Shown here: piece by piece, positions 38,351 to 50,699 of the stretch
Position numbering within the stretch: position 1 is the first letter of the stretch
Layout: every line of letters starts with the position of its first letter
Program-made: the position numbers and the translations under genes
NCBI GenBank assembly: GCA_950106755.1
Contig: OX467083.1
Location: forward strand, 3,509,501 to 3,573,500
Direction: 5' to 3'
DNA length: 64,000 nucleotides
Origin: Climacium dendroides
Taxonomy: Eukaryota > Streptophyta > Bryopsida > Hypnales > Climaciaceae
Notes under the pieces: generated by a model
The model's input: the letters and a program-made list of their open reading frames with translations, nothing else
The model's database searches: none
Told to the model about the DNA's origin: nothing

Positions 38351-38594
38351 AATTATTGAAGTTTCAGTTGTTGTTTCTTAGTTGTTATTAATCAATTGTT
38401 GCTTCTTACATCTTATTTGTTGTTAGTTTGTTGTTGTTTCATAGTTGTTAATTTGTTGTTGCTTTATAGTTGTTGCTAATCTTTTATTGCATCTTCATTT
38501 GTCTTATTTTTACTTCTTATTGGTTTTCAGTTTTAGTTTTTGTTGCCTCTTGTTATATCTTAGCTTTTACTTTTTACTATCTTTTAGTACTAAC

Positions 38595-39340
38595 TTGAAC
38601 AAAAAAATGACTCACCATAGTCATATGCTTCATCAACCAAAATATGACTCTCGATAGTCATATACTGCATCAACCAAAACATGACTCATAACAGTTATAC
38701 TTCATATCACTTAAGATATGACTCACAACAGTTATACTCTATATCACTTAAAATATGACTCAAAATATGACTCACTGCAGTCATACTCCATATTACTTAA
38801 ATATGAATCAAAATATGACTCACCACAGTTATATTCCATATTCTTTAAAATATACTTCATATCACTTAAAATATGACTCAAAATATAACTCACCGCAATC
38901 ATATTCCATATCACTTAAAATATGATTCAAAATATGACTCACCGTAGCTTTATTCCATATTCTTTAGAATATAACTCTTTATAGTCGTATTGCATATCAC
39001 TCAAAATATGACTTATCACAGTCACATTCCACGTCAGCCAAAATATGACTAGGCACAATCATATGCCACGTAGTTGTTGTTGTTTTTGCCTAGGCAGCTT
39101 ATGAGAAAGTCAAGCCTCCAAGGTAGTCAACATATACGCCATGTTGACAAAATACGTCTAAAAATGGTTTATTATACTTCCAAATCCATATGACTACAAA
39201 TATAACTCACCAATCATATGACTGAAAGTGAATGACTCAGCCATGATTCATCCTAGTCATATCCCGACCATCTACAGTGATTTTTACTTGAGTCATATTT
39301 TATGATTTTGTGACTCACTGTAGTCATATTTTACAGTTAT
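38595..39340. repeat. Right subterminal repeat cluster of the CACTA element
   Basis: The cluster has more than a dozen degenerate copies of AATATGACTCAC or its complement, spaced about 20-60 bases. Many are followed by CAGTCATA(T/C)TCCATAT, so single units are partly palindromic (TATGACT...AGTCATA). A smaller cluster of the same motif lies at the left end (37262-37530). Confidence 0.85.
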
Positions 39341-40299
39341 AAAACATTCATTTTCTTGTAGTGTAAATAAATGTTTATGCATTTTGAAGAACTTCTAGTT
39401 ATAGGATTTCATTCTTGATTTGTACTACAGTGACATATACAAAATTTAGGGCTTCAAGGCATTGCATGGGTGAGATCCATATATATGTACAAATCTTTTT
39501 TATACTACCTAACTTAACCCCTATAGGACAATGACACATTTTGATAAAAAAAAATTGTCAAAAACTACCTCATTTTAGGCCAATGTGAAAAAAATGAAAA
39601 TTTAAAATTAAAAAAAAAATCAAATATATAAATTTGTACTAGATAACTATGGAGATGTGCATGTGGAAAAAATTTCAGAACCTTTGACTATCAAGATTGA
39701 AAGATTATATCATTTAAAGTTTGAAGAAAAAGTTTTTTTCCCACCCTTGCTTGACAAGTCCAAGAGAGGTTAACTCCTCATAGAATGAGATTTTTACACA
39801 TGGTTATTTTTTACATTTGCATTCTATATCATGCTAGTTACAAACCTGCTAAATTTCAAAAGTAGAAGAAGAATTTTTCACATGTTGCCCAAAGCTGCAC
39901 GGGCTCCCTCAAAACTTGAAGGCAAAATAACTTTTGATCCATTCATCTAATCCTCATTTCTTTTTAAATCCACAAATGAGCTACATGTCCATTCTTTATG
40001 TCAAAATTTCATTGAAAATTGAATTTATTGTAACCTAAGTATCCAAATTTTCAATTGTTCACTTGGTGGACAGTTGTCCTTTAAGGATTAGGTGGCCAAA
40101 ACTATCCAAAATCATTTTAGATTTAAAAGAACTTAGGGGTTAATTGCTACAAAATATTAAAAATGAGACAAGTTGGGACTTAGATCTTTACACTATGAAG
40201 TTCCAGGTAACATTTGATTTTTTCTATTTACCTTTTGCAACCCAAGAAAATTGGGATTTTGCCTTGAATGAAGAGTGTTCAAGATTGGGACTTACAGCG

Positions 40300-41230
40300 T
40301 ACTAGTACTATGAAGTGCCCCTAGAAGTCCACACCACAATCTTTCTCTTGCCGTTATTAGAATCGCATGTTGCTAGATTATGTAAAGGTGCTTGGAACAA
40401 TGAGCTCCAAAATTTCTCCATTCATGGTCATGATAGTTGGAATTTGGTCTTGAACCAAATGTTCGAGGGTTGGGACCTTGTTGGGACTTGGAACATAGTA
40501 AAAAAAAGGGTTGCTATTAGTGAGCCTAGAAGCATGAGCCTATGAGTTTAGAAGACTATACACCTATATTATGGGTGTCTATATTATAAAAACCTTTTAT
40601 GATTATAGTACAACTATGATGTAGCCAAGTACCTATATTATAGTTGTCTATATTATAATGACCTTCTATGATTATAGTACAACTATGATGCAGGTACCTA
40701 TATTATAGGAGCTTATAAGCACCTTTAATGGTTGCAATATATATATATATACTCAAAGTTCACATGTTCACTTGTTCATGCTCACACACTAGCATCATTG
40801 CCCTTGAATCAAGTATTCAAGAGCTAGAACTTGGAATATAGTGCGAAGAAGCGTCCCTACAAATCCACACCACAACAATCTTTCTCTTGTCGTTAAGTTA
40901 CTGGGCTCCATGTTGCTAAGTTGTATGAATCCGCTCAAAACACCAAGCTTCCTTCAAAATCTCTCCACGCATAGTCATGATAGTTGGGATTTAGCTCGAG
41001 AATTGGGATTTGGAACATCATGTGAAGAAGTGCCCTCCGAAAAGCCCACACCCACACCGTACTCTCCCTCCGTCCGTTCACTTAAACTTAAGTTCCTGGA
41101 GCTGCTGCACATGTTGCTAGGCTGTGCGCTGCTGCTTCCAACAACAACCGACGAGCGAGCTCGCTTGCTCCGAAACTTCTCCACTCCATCCGTGGTCATG
41201 ATAAGCTTAGCGTTGATTAGCAATTGCAGG
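40300..41230 (+). repeat. Three diverged direct copies of a roughly 150-bp segment
   Basis: Copies at about 40320-40470, 40855-41000 and 41085-41225 share ordered phrases such as CACCACAA(CAA)TCTTTCTCTTG, CATGTTGCTA, TTCTCCA and GTCATGATA. The third copy is GC-richer and resembles 53040-53130 near CTTAAGTTC and CAGCTGC. Between copies 1 and 2 lies another local repeat (40562-40710). Confidence 0.6.
40562..40710 (+). repeat. Local tandem repeat, period 65-69 bp
   Basis: ACCTATATTAT recurs at 40562, 40631 and 40696. ATGATTATAGTACAACTATG lies in both full units. It amounts to about 2.3 copies, AT-rich, with no coding value. Confidence 0.88.
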
Positions 41231-41734
41231 CGCACACCCTGCCTTCAATTCAATTGCCTGAATGTGGTTGTTGTTTTTTAAAAATTTAAAAGCTTTTTTT
41301 GAAGTCTTTTTTAAAGCTTTTTTTAAAGGTTTTTTTAAGGTTTTTTTTAATGGCCTGAATGTTTTTGGAGCAGGAGACGAAGTGGGTACACCCCAGCCCA
41401 GCCCAGCCCACCGGGGCGCGTTGTTTCACGTGGGAGATGGAGTTGTCATTGCGGCCAGTGACTGGGGTTGCAGTCGTCGCTTGATCATGTCAGCAATCAT
41501 CCCACATGCCCATATGCCAGAGAGCCCTCAGGCCCCCTGTTCATTGTTATGGTGGCATTTAGTAGTAGGTGAGTGCAGCAAGCCCTAGAAACAGACACCC
41601 AGAAGGCCAGAAACGCCAACAGCCGGATTTTCTTAAAAAAAAACAGAAAAAAAACACACCCAAACACATAACTTAATTAACTTACGGTTTGTTCGTTTGT
41701 CCGTCGCAAAGACATTCCGCTCTCATCCCTATCG

Positions 41735-42255
41735 TCACATGAAACAAGGCAATGGTGCATGTGTGTAATTTCAAACCTTTTGTAAAGTTGACTCCGTAAA
41801 AAAATTCCCGGCGTTGTACAATCTCTAGCTACAAGAGAAAGTCTAAGGAAGTGATGACACATGTGCCTATTTTCAAATTGATTTTGTCAAGTTGAGTGCT
41901 TTAGAAAAATTGACTTCAATTGTACAACCTCTATTTATGAGAGTCTAACAAGGGAATGATACATGTGCCTAATTTCAAAACAATTATAAAGTTGACTTTC
42001 TCAAAAAAAAATTGACTTCAATTGTACAACCTCTATTTATGAGAGTCTAACAAGGCAATGATACATGTGCCTATTTTCAAATTGATCTTGCCAAGGTGAG
42101 TACCTCAAAAAAAAATTGCCTAAAGTGTACAACCTCTATTCATGAGAGTCTAACAAGGGAATGATACATGTGCCTAATTTCAAAACGATTTTGAAGTTGA
42201 CTACCTCGAAGAAAAAATTGGGCCTAAATTGTACAACCTCTATTCACTAGAGTTA
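41735..42255 (+). repeat. Minisatellite, about 5 units of 102-106 bp
   Basis: TGTACAA(C/T)CTCTA occurs at 41815, 41921, 42023, 42126 and 42230. Each unit also carries AATGATACATGTGCCTA or a variant, then AAAGTTGACT or a relative, then a run of A. The units are moderately diverged and there is no reading frame through the array. Confidence 0.9.
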
Positions 42256-43476
42256 AAGGTCAGTTTTTGACTACGAACAACTGTTTTCACTCTTATATAA
42301 AGGTTGACTAGGTGAATGACAATTGACTGATTTTAAGATTTTTTTCAATAGTCATTTGATTAGTCCTAAAACAATTGTTTAGAAAACTATTGGAAAGGTT
42401 TCGAGAATAAGTTTCAAATTGTGTAGAACATGCATCCTAATTCTAAAAATTTAAACATTAAGCATCCTAATTCAAAACCTCAAAAAATAATTGTTGTTAA
42501 GCTTTTGAAAATGGTAGGACCAATATGAATATCATAGGAAACATGAGAAATAAAGGACAAAGGGAGACAAATTTGTCAAGTCCCCACATTCATTATAAGT
42601 GTAAGGATCACCCCCATTGGGCCATTATGAGTTTGTTCCCAAAAGACACAACATCTTAACAATCTATAGAATAATTAGATGCTTGTTGTACAATGTTCAT
42701 AATGTGAACATTGGAATTACCGTATGAATTTTACCAATTCAATATAATTTTGCATATTATATTTACATAGCATTTTTAGATTTTGTGCCACTTTAGTTGC
42801 AATTTGTCTTAATAGTATTAAAAACTAAAAGTTCCTTAACAAAAAATAATGATTGTTAAACAAATTCACCCAATTTAAGGTGATTATAACTTGGTATGTG
42901 GAAGTTTTGTATTGTGCAAATTCTCAATTTACATGAAGGTAGAACTTCACATTAATATGATTAGCAGTGCGATGAAAATTATATAAAATAGAGACCAGAA
43001 AATCAATATTTGGATTTTAGTATAATATGCAAATTACATAAAATACAATACATTAGAGGATCAAGTCAAAAGACAAATATTGCAAGAGACGTGATAAGTC
43101 ATGTCATATGAAAGGAAAGTCATCCAATTGACTCAACAAAATTTTGGTACTATTTGTGAGATTTTCCTTTCCTAGGCATGATTTGCTTCTATTTCTACAA
43201 TTTCCATCTTTCAACCTCTAGATCCATGAATAAGAAATTAACAAATAATCACAAAGCTATCAAAAATCAACACTCTCTTAAAAAAAAAGCTTTAATCAAG
43301 TTTTATTCAAGTTTTAGAATTTGTAATTATAGGATCTTATTCTTGACTAGTACATGAGTTACATTTAAAAAATTTGTTGTTTAAGGAAAGCCTTCAAAGT
43401 GGAACAAAATGTTTTTTTTCAAGACTACCTATACCTAGGCTTTTGAAGATGTGACTTTGTCAAGCTTTCAAGCCCC

Positions 43477-44061
43477 CGAGGAGATCACTTAGTGTGTCTG
43501 TAAGAAACCACATGAGTTCAAGTGATTTTTTGGACCCCTGTATACTTTTTAATAAGCTACAATTTCAATCTATAGTTTTGAATTTTATTTAATATTGACT
43601 ACAAGTTTAGGGTACTGAAAATTCCCAACTCAAATAACATATAAAATAATTTCTAGAATACGTTAAAAAATAAACTAAAATTGCATGTCTTTCAACTAAA
43701 ATATTTATATAGAACACATTTAGATGACCATTGCATCATTATTTAGGAGAAATGAACTTTGAATAGAGAGTTATTTTTAGCAATTTTTTGTTCATTTTTT
43801 AGACAATTTATTCTAAAATAAAATAGGAATATGATATTATTTTCAGCTTTATAGTGTAATTTTTTACTTCAAAAATTTGTAACTAATTATATTTAATAAA
43901 TAAAAATACCAAAAATTTACAATATAAACTTTCAAAGTCTTCACATTTATAATCTCCTCACATTTTTAATTTTTTTAATTTAAATTTTAGAACATAAAAT
44001 AGCGGGTCAAAAATCTTAACACATGTAGTTTGTAATAGACACTCTAAGTGATCTCCCCATG
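43477..44061. mobile_element. Mutator-like non-autonomous element, about 585 bp
   Basis: The inverted ends pair over about 70 bp. GAGATCACTTAGTGTGTCT on the left matches GAGATCACTTAGAGTGTCT on the complemented right end, and the similarity continues through AAAC(C/T)ACATG. TTCAAGCCCC flanks the element on both sides (43467-43476 and 44062-44071), though a few unpaired bases separate it from the inverted repeats. A 10-bp duplication with long inverted ends suggests a Mutator-like MITE. There are no coding frames. Confidence 0.62.
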
Positions 44062-44447
44062 TTCAAGCCCCATAATTTAGATTTTATATTCATCACTGTA
44101 TTCAATTATAAATTTCTAATTGTTCACCAATTTACAATTTGAACTTGAATTTTTCTATCATTGGAAGTGCATTCAAAAGTACTTTGAATACATACAGAAC
44201 TCCTCAAATTTGACAATGAAAATAAAGAATTTTGAAAGTTCTCCAAAAGACAAAAATTATAGAAGAGTGGAAAAATTATGCCAAATTCAAGTTCTAGTTG
44301 TAAACATGTGAAAAGTTGGTAATTTACAAAGGGGTGCATTGAAAAGTGGAATGAATTTGTCCATTGACAATGCTCTTAGAGCATCTACAATGCAAGTCAA
44401 TCCAAAATTTGTCCCATCAAATACAAATCTATCTTCTATTGTTTTCA

Positions 44448-44818
44448 AATTAGAATTTGAAATTTTTATCATAAAAAGGGCATTCAAAAGTGGTACAAAA
44501 AAATAGGTACAAAAAAACCTCAAATTCAAACATTGGATAAAGAAAATAAACCATTTTGTAAGTTAATTAAAAGACAAAATATTATAGTGGTGTTTGACAA
44601 ATCACAGTTGCCAATGCACTTTGCATTCCCAATTGCACCAATTAAAGTACAAAGTGCATTGGTAACCGTGATTTTGTCCACTCCTCTACAATCTTTATCT
44701 TTTAGCTAGCTTTTGGAGCATTTTCATTTTCCAATGTTTACATTTGAGTTTTTTCTTGTACCTATGCAAAGTGTTTTTGAATGCATTTCTAATGAAAAAA
44801 ACCCTTCAAGTTCTAATT
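44448..44818. mobile_element. Foldback element with arms of about 170 bp
   Basis: Arms 44448-44622 and 44651-44818 are inverted copies leaving a loop of only about 28 bp. The inner ends are strongest: AAATCACAGTTGCCAATG against CATTGGTAACCGTGATTT. The outer parts match with scattered gaps (AATTAGAA, GCATTCAAAA, AAACATTGGA). A third diverged half-copy in left-arm orientation lies at about 44128-44290, so the region may have grown by repeated insertion or arm duplication. Confidence 0.8.
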
Positions 44819-47800
44819 ATGAAGCCAAGGGGCCAATTCCAGACTGGATTGAGTCTGCTCTTTAACTTATTAGTTAAATTAATGGCTGTGTGTGAGTGAG
44901 TCTGCAGGGTACATGTCCCATGTGTCTCTTGTCCTTTTTGATCAGTGGGTTTTTCGTTTATATTAATAATGAATAAGAATTGCGTACACCTTTTGCCCCA
45001 TTGAATAATTAAATGATTGTGGATTCCAATGAAAAAGAAACTGATCAATCACCGACCTGGAGGGGAAGGGTCAAACGAAATAAAAAGAATGGATTGGACC
45101 ACATTGTCACCACAGGGGTAATTTCACTTGGAATGGATTTAGACAGTTCGTTTGGTCAGTTGCTGGGCGTGTGGAAACACTAATAATAATGAAAATTAAT
45201 GTTACCACACTAATTGATTTGAAAATGGTATGTATAGCCTTTTATTCTTGACAAACTAAGTTGGATTTTTGGGGGAGGGGTTGACAGAAATAAAGGAAAC
45301 TTTTGTTGCAAGAGAAAGAGAATATAAGCGCCAATCACAAGCGGCATAGAGCGGGTTAGAAAGCAAGGCCTACAAATACAAGAGATACCGCCAAGGAGCA
45401 GCACTAGCCGTCCCCCTCATCCCTAGGGCGCTATGTCTAACGGGGGTGGAAAACAAAGCCGACATGGGGACCAAAAAGAGTTGACAAAAGTTTTCAATAT
45501 CCTACGTGAAGGTCAAATTTGGCATAAATTAAATCATTTTTGTAAAAAAATGCCACACGTCATCTTGTAAATTGTATAAGGTGGCATGACCCCTTAAAAT
45601 TGTATCGTGAAAATTCAATTTCAGCACCTAAGTGCCAAATCAGATGTTCATGTATAGTAATTTGATAATAGAGGTTGCTTTTCATCCATTTCAAGGAGGT
45701 TGGGTGCTTTTCTAGATTGGATTGAGGATGTTCAAACTTTCAATTATTTAGCAAAGGGATAGAGTTGATCTTTAGAAGCAGTAGAAGTTATGAAGACTTG
45801 TAGTGAATTTTGTTAATATGACATGTATCAACTTACTTGGAGCCAACTGTTGGCTACTATTCTTTTTCTAAGTGTATCAAGCACTTCAATAATTATGAAG
45901 GTGTCTTTAGAAGTCATTGACTTTTGTAGTTAATTTTGTTGATGTGACATATACCAACTCACCATGTAGCCAATTGTTGGCTTCTCCCACTCCATCAAAT
46001 TCTATATGATTTAAATTTAATAACCTAGAAAATGAAATAGAAATTTAGCACGCACAAGACACATTGCTATATTGATGCCACAAAGCTCACTAATCTAACC
46101 ATTAAATCCTACAATATGGAGGTATTTATTTCGTAAAAAACACTCAAAACTATTGTTTTATATTTGAAAGAGCAAAAGTAAATAAAAGTTATTTTTTCTA
46201 CAAATCTAACCATAGAACATTGGACCAGACTATTATTAAAATGTGTAAAAGGAATTTTACAAACTAAAACTTTGGCTCCATAGATTACAAGATATCTTTT
46301 TTTTAAGTAAACAAAATGTTGTTTTTTTACACCTAGTGTGACTAGATTACAAGACTTTGAAGCCTCTTAACTTGAAATTATTGCACTACACATTTTGACT
46401 TTTATTTTGTTATGTTAAAGAATTGATTAAGAGTCTCAATAAAAATTCAAAAAAACAACTTGATTCTCATTCTTTAGAAAAATTGGTAAGAAGAAGTTTA
46501 TATAAGATACTAGAAGGGATGCCAAATTGCCCCCCTAAAAAAAAATTGGCTAAAAAATGATAACAAACCATGAAATTTTGGCACTATAGAACTTGAAGTC
46601 AAAGAAAAAAATCTTAGATGAAAAGAGAATTATGGATATGTAATTTATGCTAATGTAATATTTCCTATCCAATATATGGATGAATGTTGAAATTTGGAGT
46701 ACCACTATAAAATTTTATATTTCCACTTTGGCACATCATAAAAAATAAACAACAATAAAAAGCCATGTGTCTCAATACTATTAGTAATAAAATAAAATGG
46801 ATTGTTTATAAATAATAATATTGATACACCATTGAAGAATTTGCTAGTTTTATGGAAGACTTAATGACAAATGATAATTACATTTCTATTGAAATAAAAA
46901 AACCCATCACAAGCACAATTTGTAATCTTCAAATGTTGTATCAATTACCTTCAAATGTAAAAGAAATAACTTTTACAAAGAAAATCATACAATTTAAAAT
47001 TAGAAACTATTTAATTCTTTTTAATGTCACATTTAACTACTTTTAGACTATTTAGTGAATTTGGACAAAACATTTGGAAATCTTTGGATAATAACATTGG
47101 GAGATCTCCCGATGTTTGTATAGATTCCTCAATGTTTGTATAGATCTCATGGTGTTTTGTATATATCTCCCAATGTTATTATTTCTTGATGACCATTTTA
47201 TTTTTCTCCTAATCACCATTATTAATTGTGGATTTTCCAAAGTCGAAAAGTAGATAAATGTAGCAATAAATTTTATGTAAAATCATTATTGACCACCTAA
47301 AAATAATAAACTTATTGTAGCAAAAGACATTTACAAAAGTTTGAATTTATTCCAAATAAAGATTAGCTAAGAGAAGATGATTTATTATAATTTACTCTTA
47401 TATAATCAAAATTAAATACAAAAATTTATATTGTAAATTTTGAATTATCTTAAGTATATTGAATATATTTATTTATTCCATTTGGTTTTATAATTTTCAA
47501 TCTTCATTATTTTTATGACAAACCAAAATTAACCCCTAATTATCAATATACTTTGGGATTTGATGATTTTCAAATATTTGTTATAAAATAGTGCTTGAAA
47601 GATAAATTTAATAAAACAATTGAATATAATTTGTCAATCAATAATGAGAAATCACACTTAATATAGTTAGATATGCCTATACTATCACTAATAATTATAA
47701 CCCCTAATTTAATAAAATAGTGCTTGAAAGATATTCTAAAGATAAAAATAATATTTATTTCTAAATTTGATTATAGATTAAATTGGACACATTTTTATTG

Positions 47801-48668
47801 AATATTTGTGAAAAGTTTGAAATGCAAAACTCTAACAATTGTATTTTTTTTAAATTTAATTTCAACTTATACTATAAAAATCTTCTTTTATAGAAACTTT
47901 TCTACCTAAAAAGTCATAGAATACTTCTTTTGTAAATTTTATCTAATATGAGAACTAAATGGTTTTAAAAGCCTCAACAAAAATATTGGACAATTAGCAT
48001 ACTTTGTACAAAAATCTGAATGGATGAAATTACAACTCTAAGTGACTAAAATTATATTTTCTCTTCATCATCCTCGTTTCATATACTTTGAACTTTAGAG
48101 GTTAATATTTGTATTGAATGAAAAACAATTGATTACATCAAAATTTCAAAAATTAGGATAAAAAACTTTCTTCAAGCATCCAAAATTTTTTTTTGAAAGA
48201 ATAATTTTTTTTAAAAAAAATTGATAGTTGAGATAAATATTTGGAAATAGTTTACATTTGTAAAATTGCATATTGTTTAAATAAAGTGATAACTACGCTC
48301 TTGTAACTGTAGTGTTAAAAATCATAAACAATGAGTATTATGCATAACTTTTCAAACGCAATAATGTTAACGCATCCCATTTGGGTTGATGACCATATTG
48401 ATAACAACCATTTTCATCTAATGGGAACATACAAGGTCACCGAATCGACTACTAAGCTCGCAATTAATTATTCAATTCAATTGCATATGTTTTATGTAAA
48501 GGTGATATCTAATGATTTATTTCTTATAGCAATAAATATTTAACCTTGGGATTTAATGTGATTATACAAATTTTTAGTAAAAAGTATCCCAATATCTTTA
48601 AGTGCAAGTTTGTTGAGTATATCAAAACATCTACAAACAACTAAAACATTGAAATTTTAAAAAGTGAC
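44819..48668. other. AT-rich gene-free stretch
   Basis: No gene or complete element was seen. Only short, AT-driven open frames (60-80 codons) occur. A less AT-rich segment at about 45300-45480 shows no motif I recognise. Confidence 0.5.
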
Positions 48669-49483
48669 TAGCGGTTGGCACTTGCTATGCTACACATTCA
48701 TCATTAGATTTTCATTAGAATTTTTATGTATTAGATAGAATGCACAGTAAAAATTTCAATAAATCTTCAAATAAAAATTACTAAAATCTTCATATTATTT
48801 TTTTTATAAATAAGCATATATAGAAATAAACAATAGAAATTTAATGAATGATGAATGAAATACATGCAATGATGAATACGGTAAAAGATACATATACATT
48901 AAAATGCATTAAAGATTTGACTCGGCTGTTACAAACAATGACAACCCAAATAGGAGAATTTAAAGGAAAAAATTGTAAATCTAAAAAGCTTCGTGAACAA
49001 TTTAATTGTTGCGAAATCCAAAATCAATTCAATCTAATGAATTTTTCAAATTGTTTGGTAGTAGCAATAGAAAATTGAAATCAAGAAAAGCTCAAAGCTC
49101 ACAAAAGCACAAAATCATAGAAATGGAAAAGAAGTATAAAGCCAATAAAAGCAATGGAATTGCTACCTTTATAATATCACCATATTGATCCTCTTTAATA
49201 TCACCTCAATTGCAACAACTATATTATTTCTATAATATCACCCTTTGTAAAAAGTGATATTACAGAGGTGATTGTGGATTGCTACTCTATTTCAGTAATA
49301 TCACATTGTGTGAAAATATGATTTCTATGTATGCATGATTGAAAATATTTTTATAGAATAATTAAAATAATTATTTTAAAGACTTATTGAAATCATTATC
49401 ATGCATTCTATTCAAATATTTCAAATTTTTACTAATATGTGATACAATGAATGCATAGCATAGCAAGCACGAGCCCCTACTAT
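48669..49483. mobile_element. Foldback/TIR element of about 0.8 kb with arms of about 160 bp
   Basis: The left arm starts TAGCGGTTGGCACTTGCTAT, and the complemented right arm TAGTAGGGGCTCGTGCTTGC. Both run on through GCTATGC, CATTCAT, TAGAATGCA and TTTCAATAA. The interior contains small frames (48848-49188) without motifs. It also has a cluster of TATAATATCACC and its complement at 49170-49290, which could form further hairpins. No target duplication could be fixed. Confidence 0.75.
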
Positions 49484-50067
49484 TAATGGTAGCATTTGTG
49501 ATATTACAGAGGGACTTATGATTTTAGTAGTATGATTGTAAGAACAGTTCTTCATCAAATTCAACAATTAATGTATCATTGGAAAACTCTTGAAAGCAAA
49601 CTTCTAATAGCATAGCATATGCCATGTTCTAAAAAAACTATAAATACCAAAGCCTCTAAATTTCAAAACTAGAAAAACTTGAGAATAGCAAGAAGAATGT
49701 AGAAAATGTGGGAAGTATAATTTGTAGATGACGTTTATTCTTTGTATGAATGAAATTGTCTAGTTAGAATTGCTTGGATAATCGTAGATTAATTTTCTAA
49801 TGCCCTAATCATTTTGTTATGATTTTTTTTAAATTACTTTTATTTTTATATAAATTTGTTAAATACCTCGATTTCATCAAATCATTCAAAAAATAAGGAT
49901 AATGAAAAGTTATATAAACAAAATAATTATCCCAAAGCACTCTATTCATAACTTAGAATATTTAATATTGGAAACAATTAGAAAGAACTACCAATTATTG
50001 TAATTTGAATCAATAAATGAGGAGGGAGGAGTTGAATTTTGAATTATATGATTTTAAAAAATAATTT

Positions 50068-50102
<35 letters not shown>

Positions 50103-50103
50103 A
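50068..50103. repeat. (CA)n-(TA)n microsatellite
   Basis: About 12 CA dinucleotides run directly into about 6 TA dinucleotides. This is a simple-sequence repeat, likely length-variable. Confidence 0.97.
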
Positions 50104-50510
50104 TTTTTAATCTCTAAAAGATTGCACGTGCTTTTTTAAGAGAAACTATCAAAAATTGTCATTTTGGTGCATTGCTTGAAAGCAAAAATACATTATTTTG
50201 AACATTAGCCATACAAAAGTGGGATAGACTACTATGACAATATGTGAAAAAGATTAGCTCATTTGACTGTGTAGATTGAATGATTATAATGTTTGATGTG
50301 AGAATTTTTTTTTTATTGATTCCTACAATAAGGTGATTGAACCCTCTTAGAGTAAAAGTTTTGATCTAAATGAAATTGAATCTTCCACCATTGAGTTCAA
50401 AATCTTATAAGGTACACTTACAAAAAATTCAAAAGCAAATATGGAGTCTAGCTTACTCTAAACCACCTTGCAATGCAAGGAGGTTAAGTGAACTAGCAAT
50501 ATACTAGTCA

Positions 50511-50662
50511 TGGTTGTCATACTGGACAAGTTACTATTCATTTTTCGCCCCATAGGACGAGTTACTATTCATCAAATGTACTTGAGAGGTACATTTGATG
50601 AACAGTAACTCGTCCTATAAGACAAAAAAATGAATAGTAACTTGTCTAGTATGACAACCATG
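50511..50662. mobile_element. Hairpin MITE of about 150 bp with 10-bp direct repeats (Mutator-like)
   Basis: Arms up to 50581 and from 50589 pair almost completely around a 7-base loop (TTGAGAG). The left arm begins TGGTTGTCATACTGGACAAG and the right arm ends AGTATGACAACCA, then TG. ATACTAGTCA lies directly outside on both sides (50501-50510 and 50663-50672). Each arm also holds two GTTACTATTCAT motifs. Long pairing arms and a 9-11 bp target duplication are typical of Mutator-type MITEs. The element is non-coding. Confidence 0.85.
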
Positions 50663-50699
50663 ATACTAGTCATATTTTTGTTGATTTCTTGTTCAACGA

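Larger units (their letters stand above)
37242..39363. mobile_element. Non-autonomous CACTA (En/Spm-type) transposon, 2.1 kb
   Basis: The left end reads CACTACTAGGATTTAAG and the right end, complemented, CACTACAAGAAAATGAA. About 26 of the first 35 positions agree. TAA lies directly outside both ends (37239-37241 and 39364-39366), the 3-bp duplication typical of CACTA elements. Subterminal regions carry many copies of an AATATGACTCAC...CAGTCATA motif in both orientations, the arrangement that binds transposase in En/Spm. The centre is a T-rich tandem array (37767-38350) after stretches of AAACCCTAGCCGCCACTT. There is no transposase frame, so movement would depend on an autonomous relative. Confidence 0.88.
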
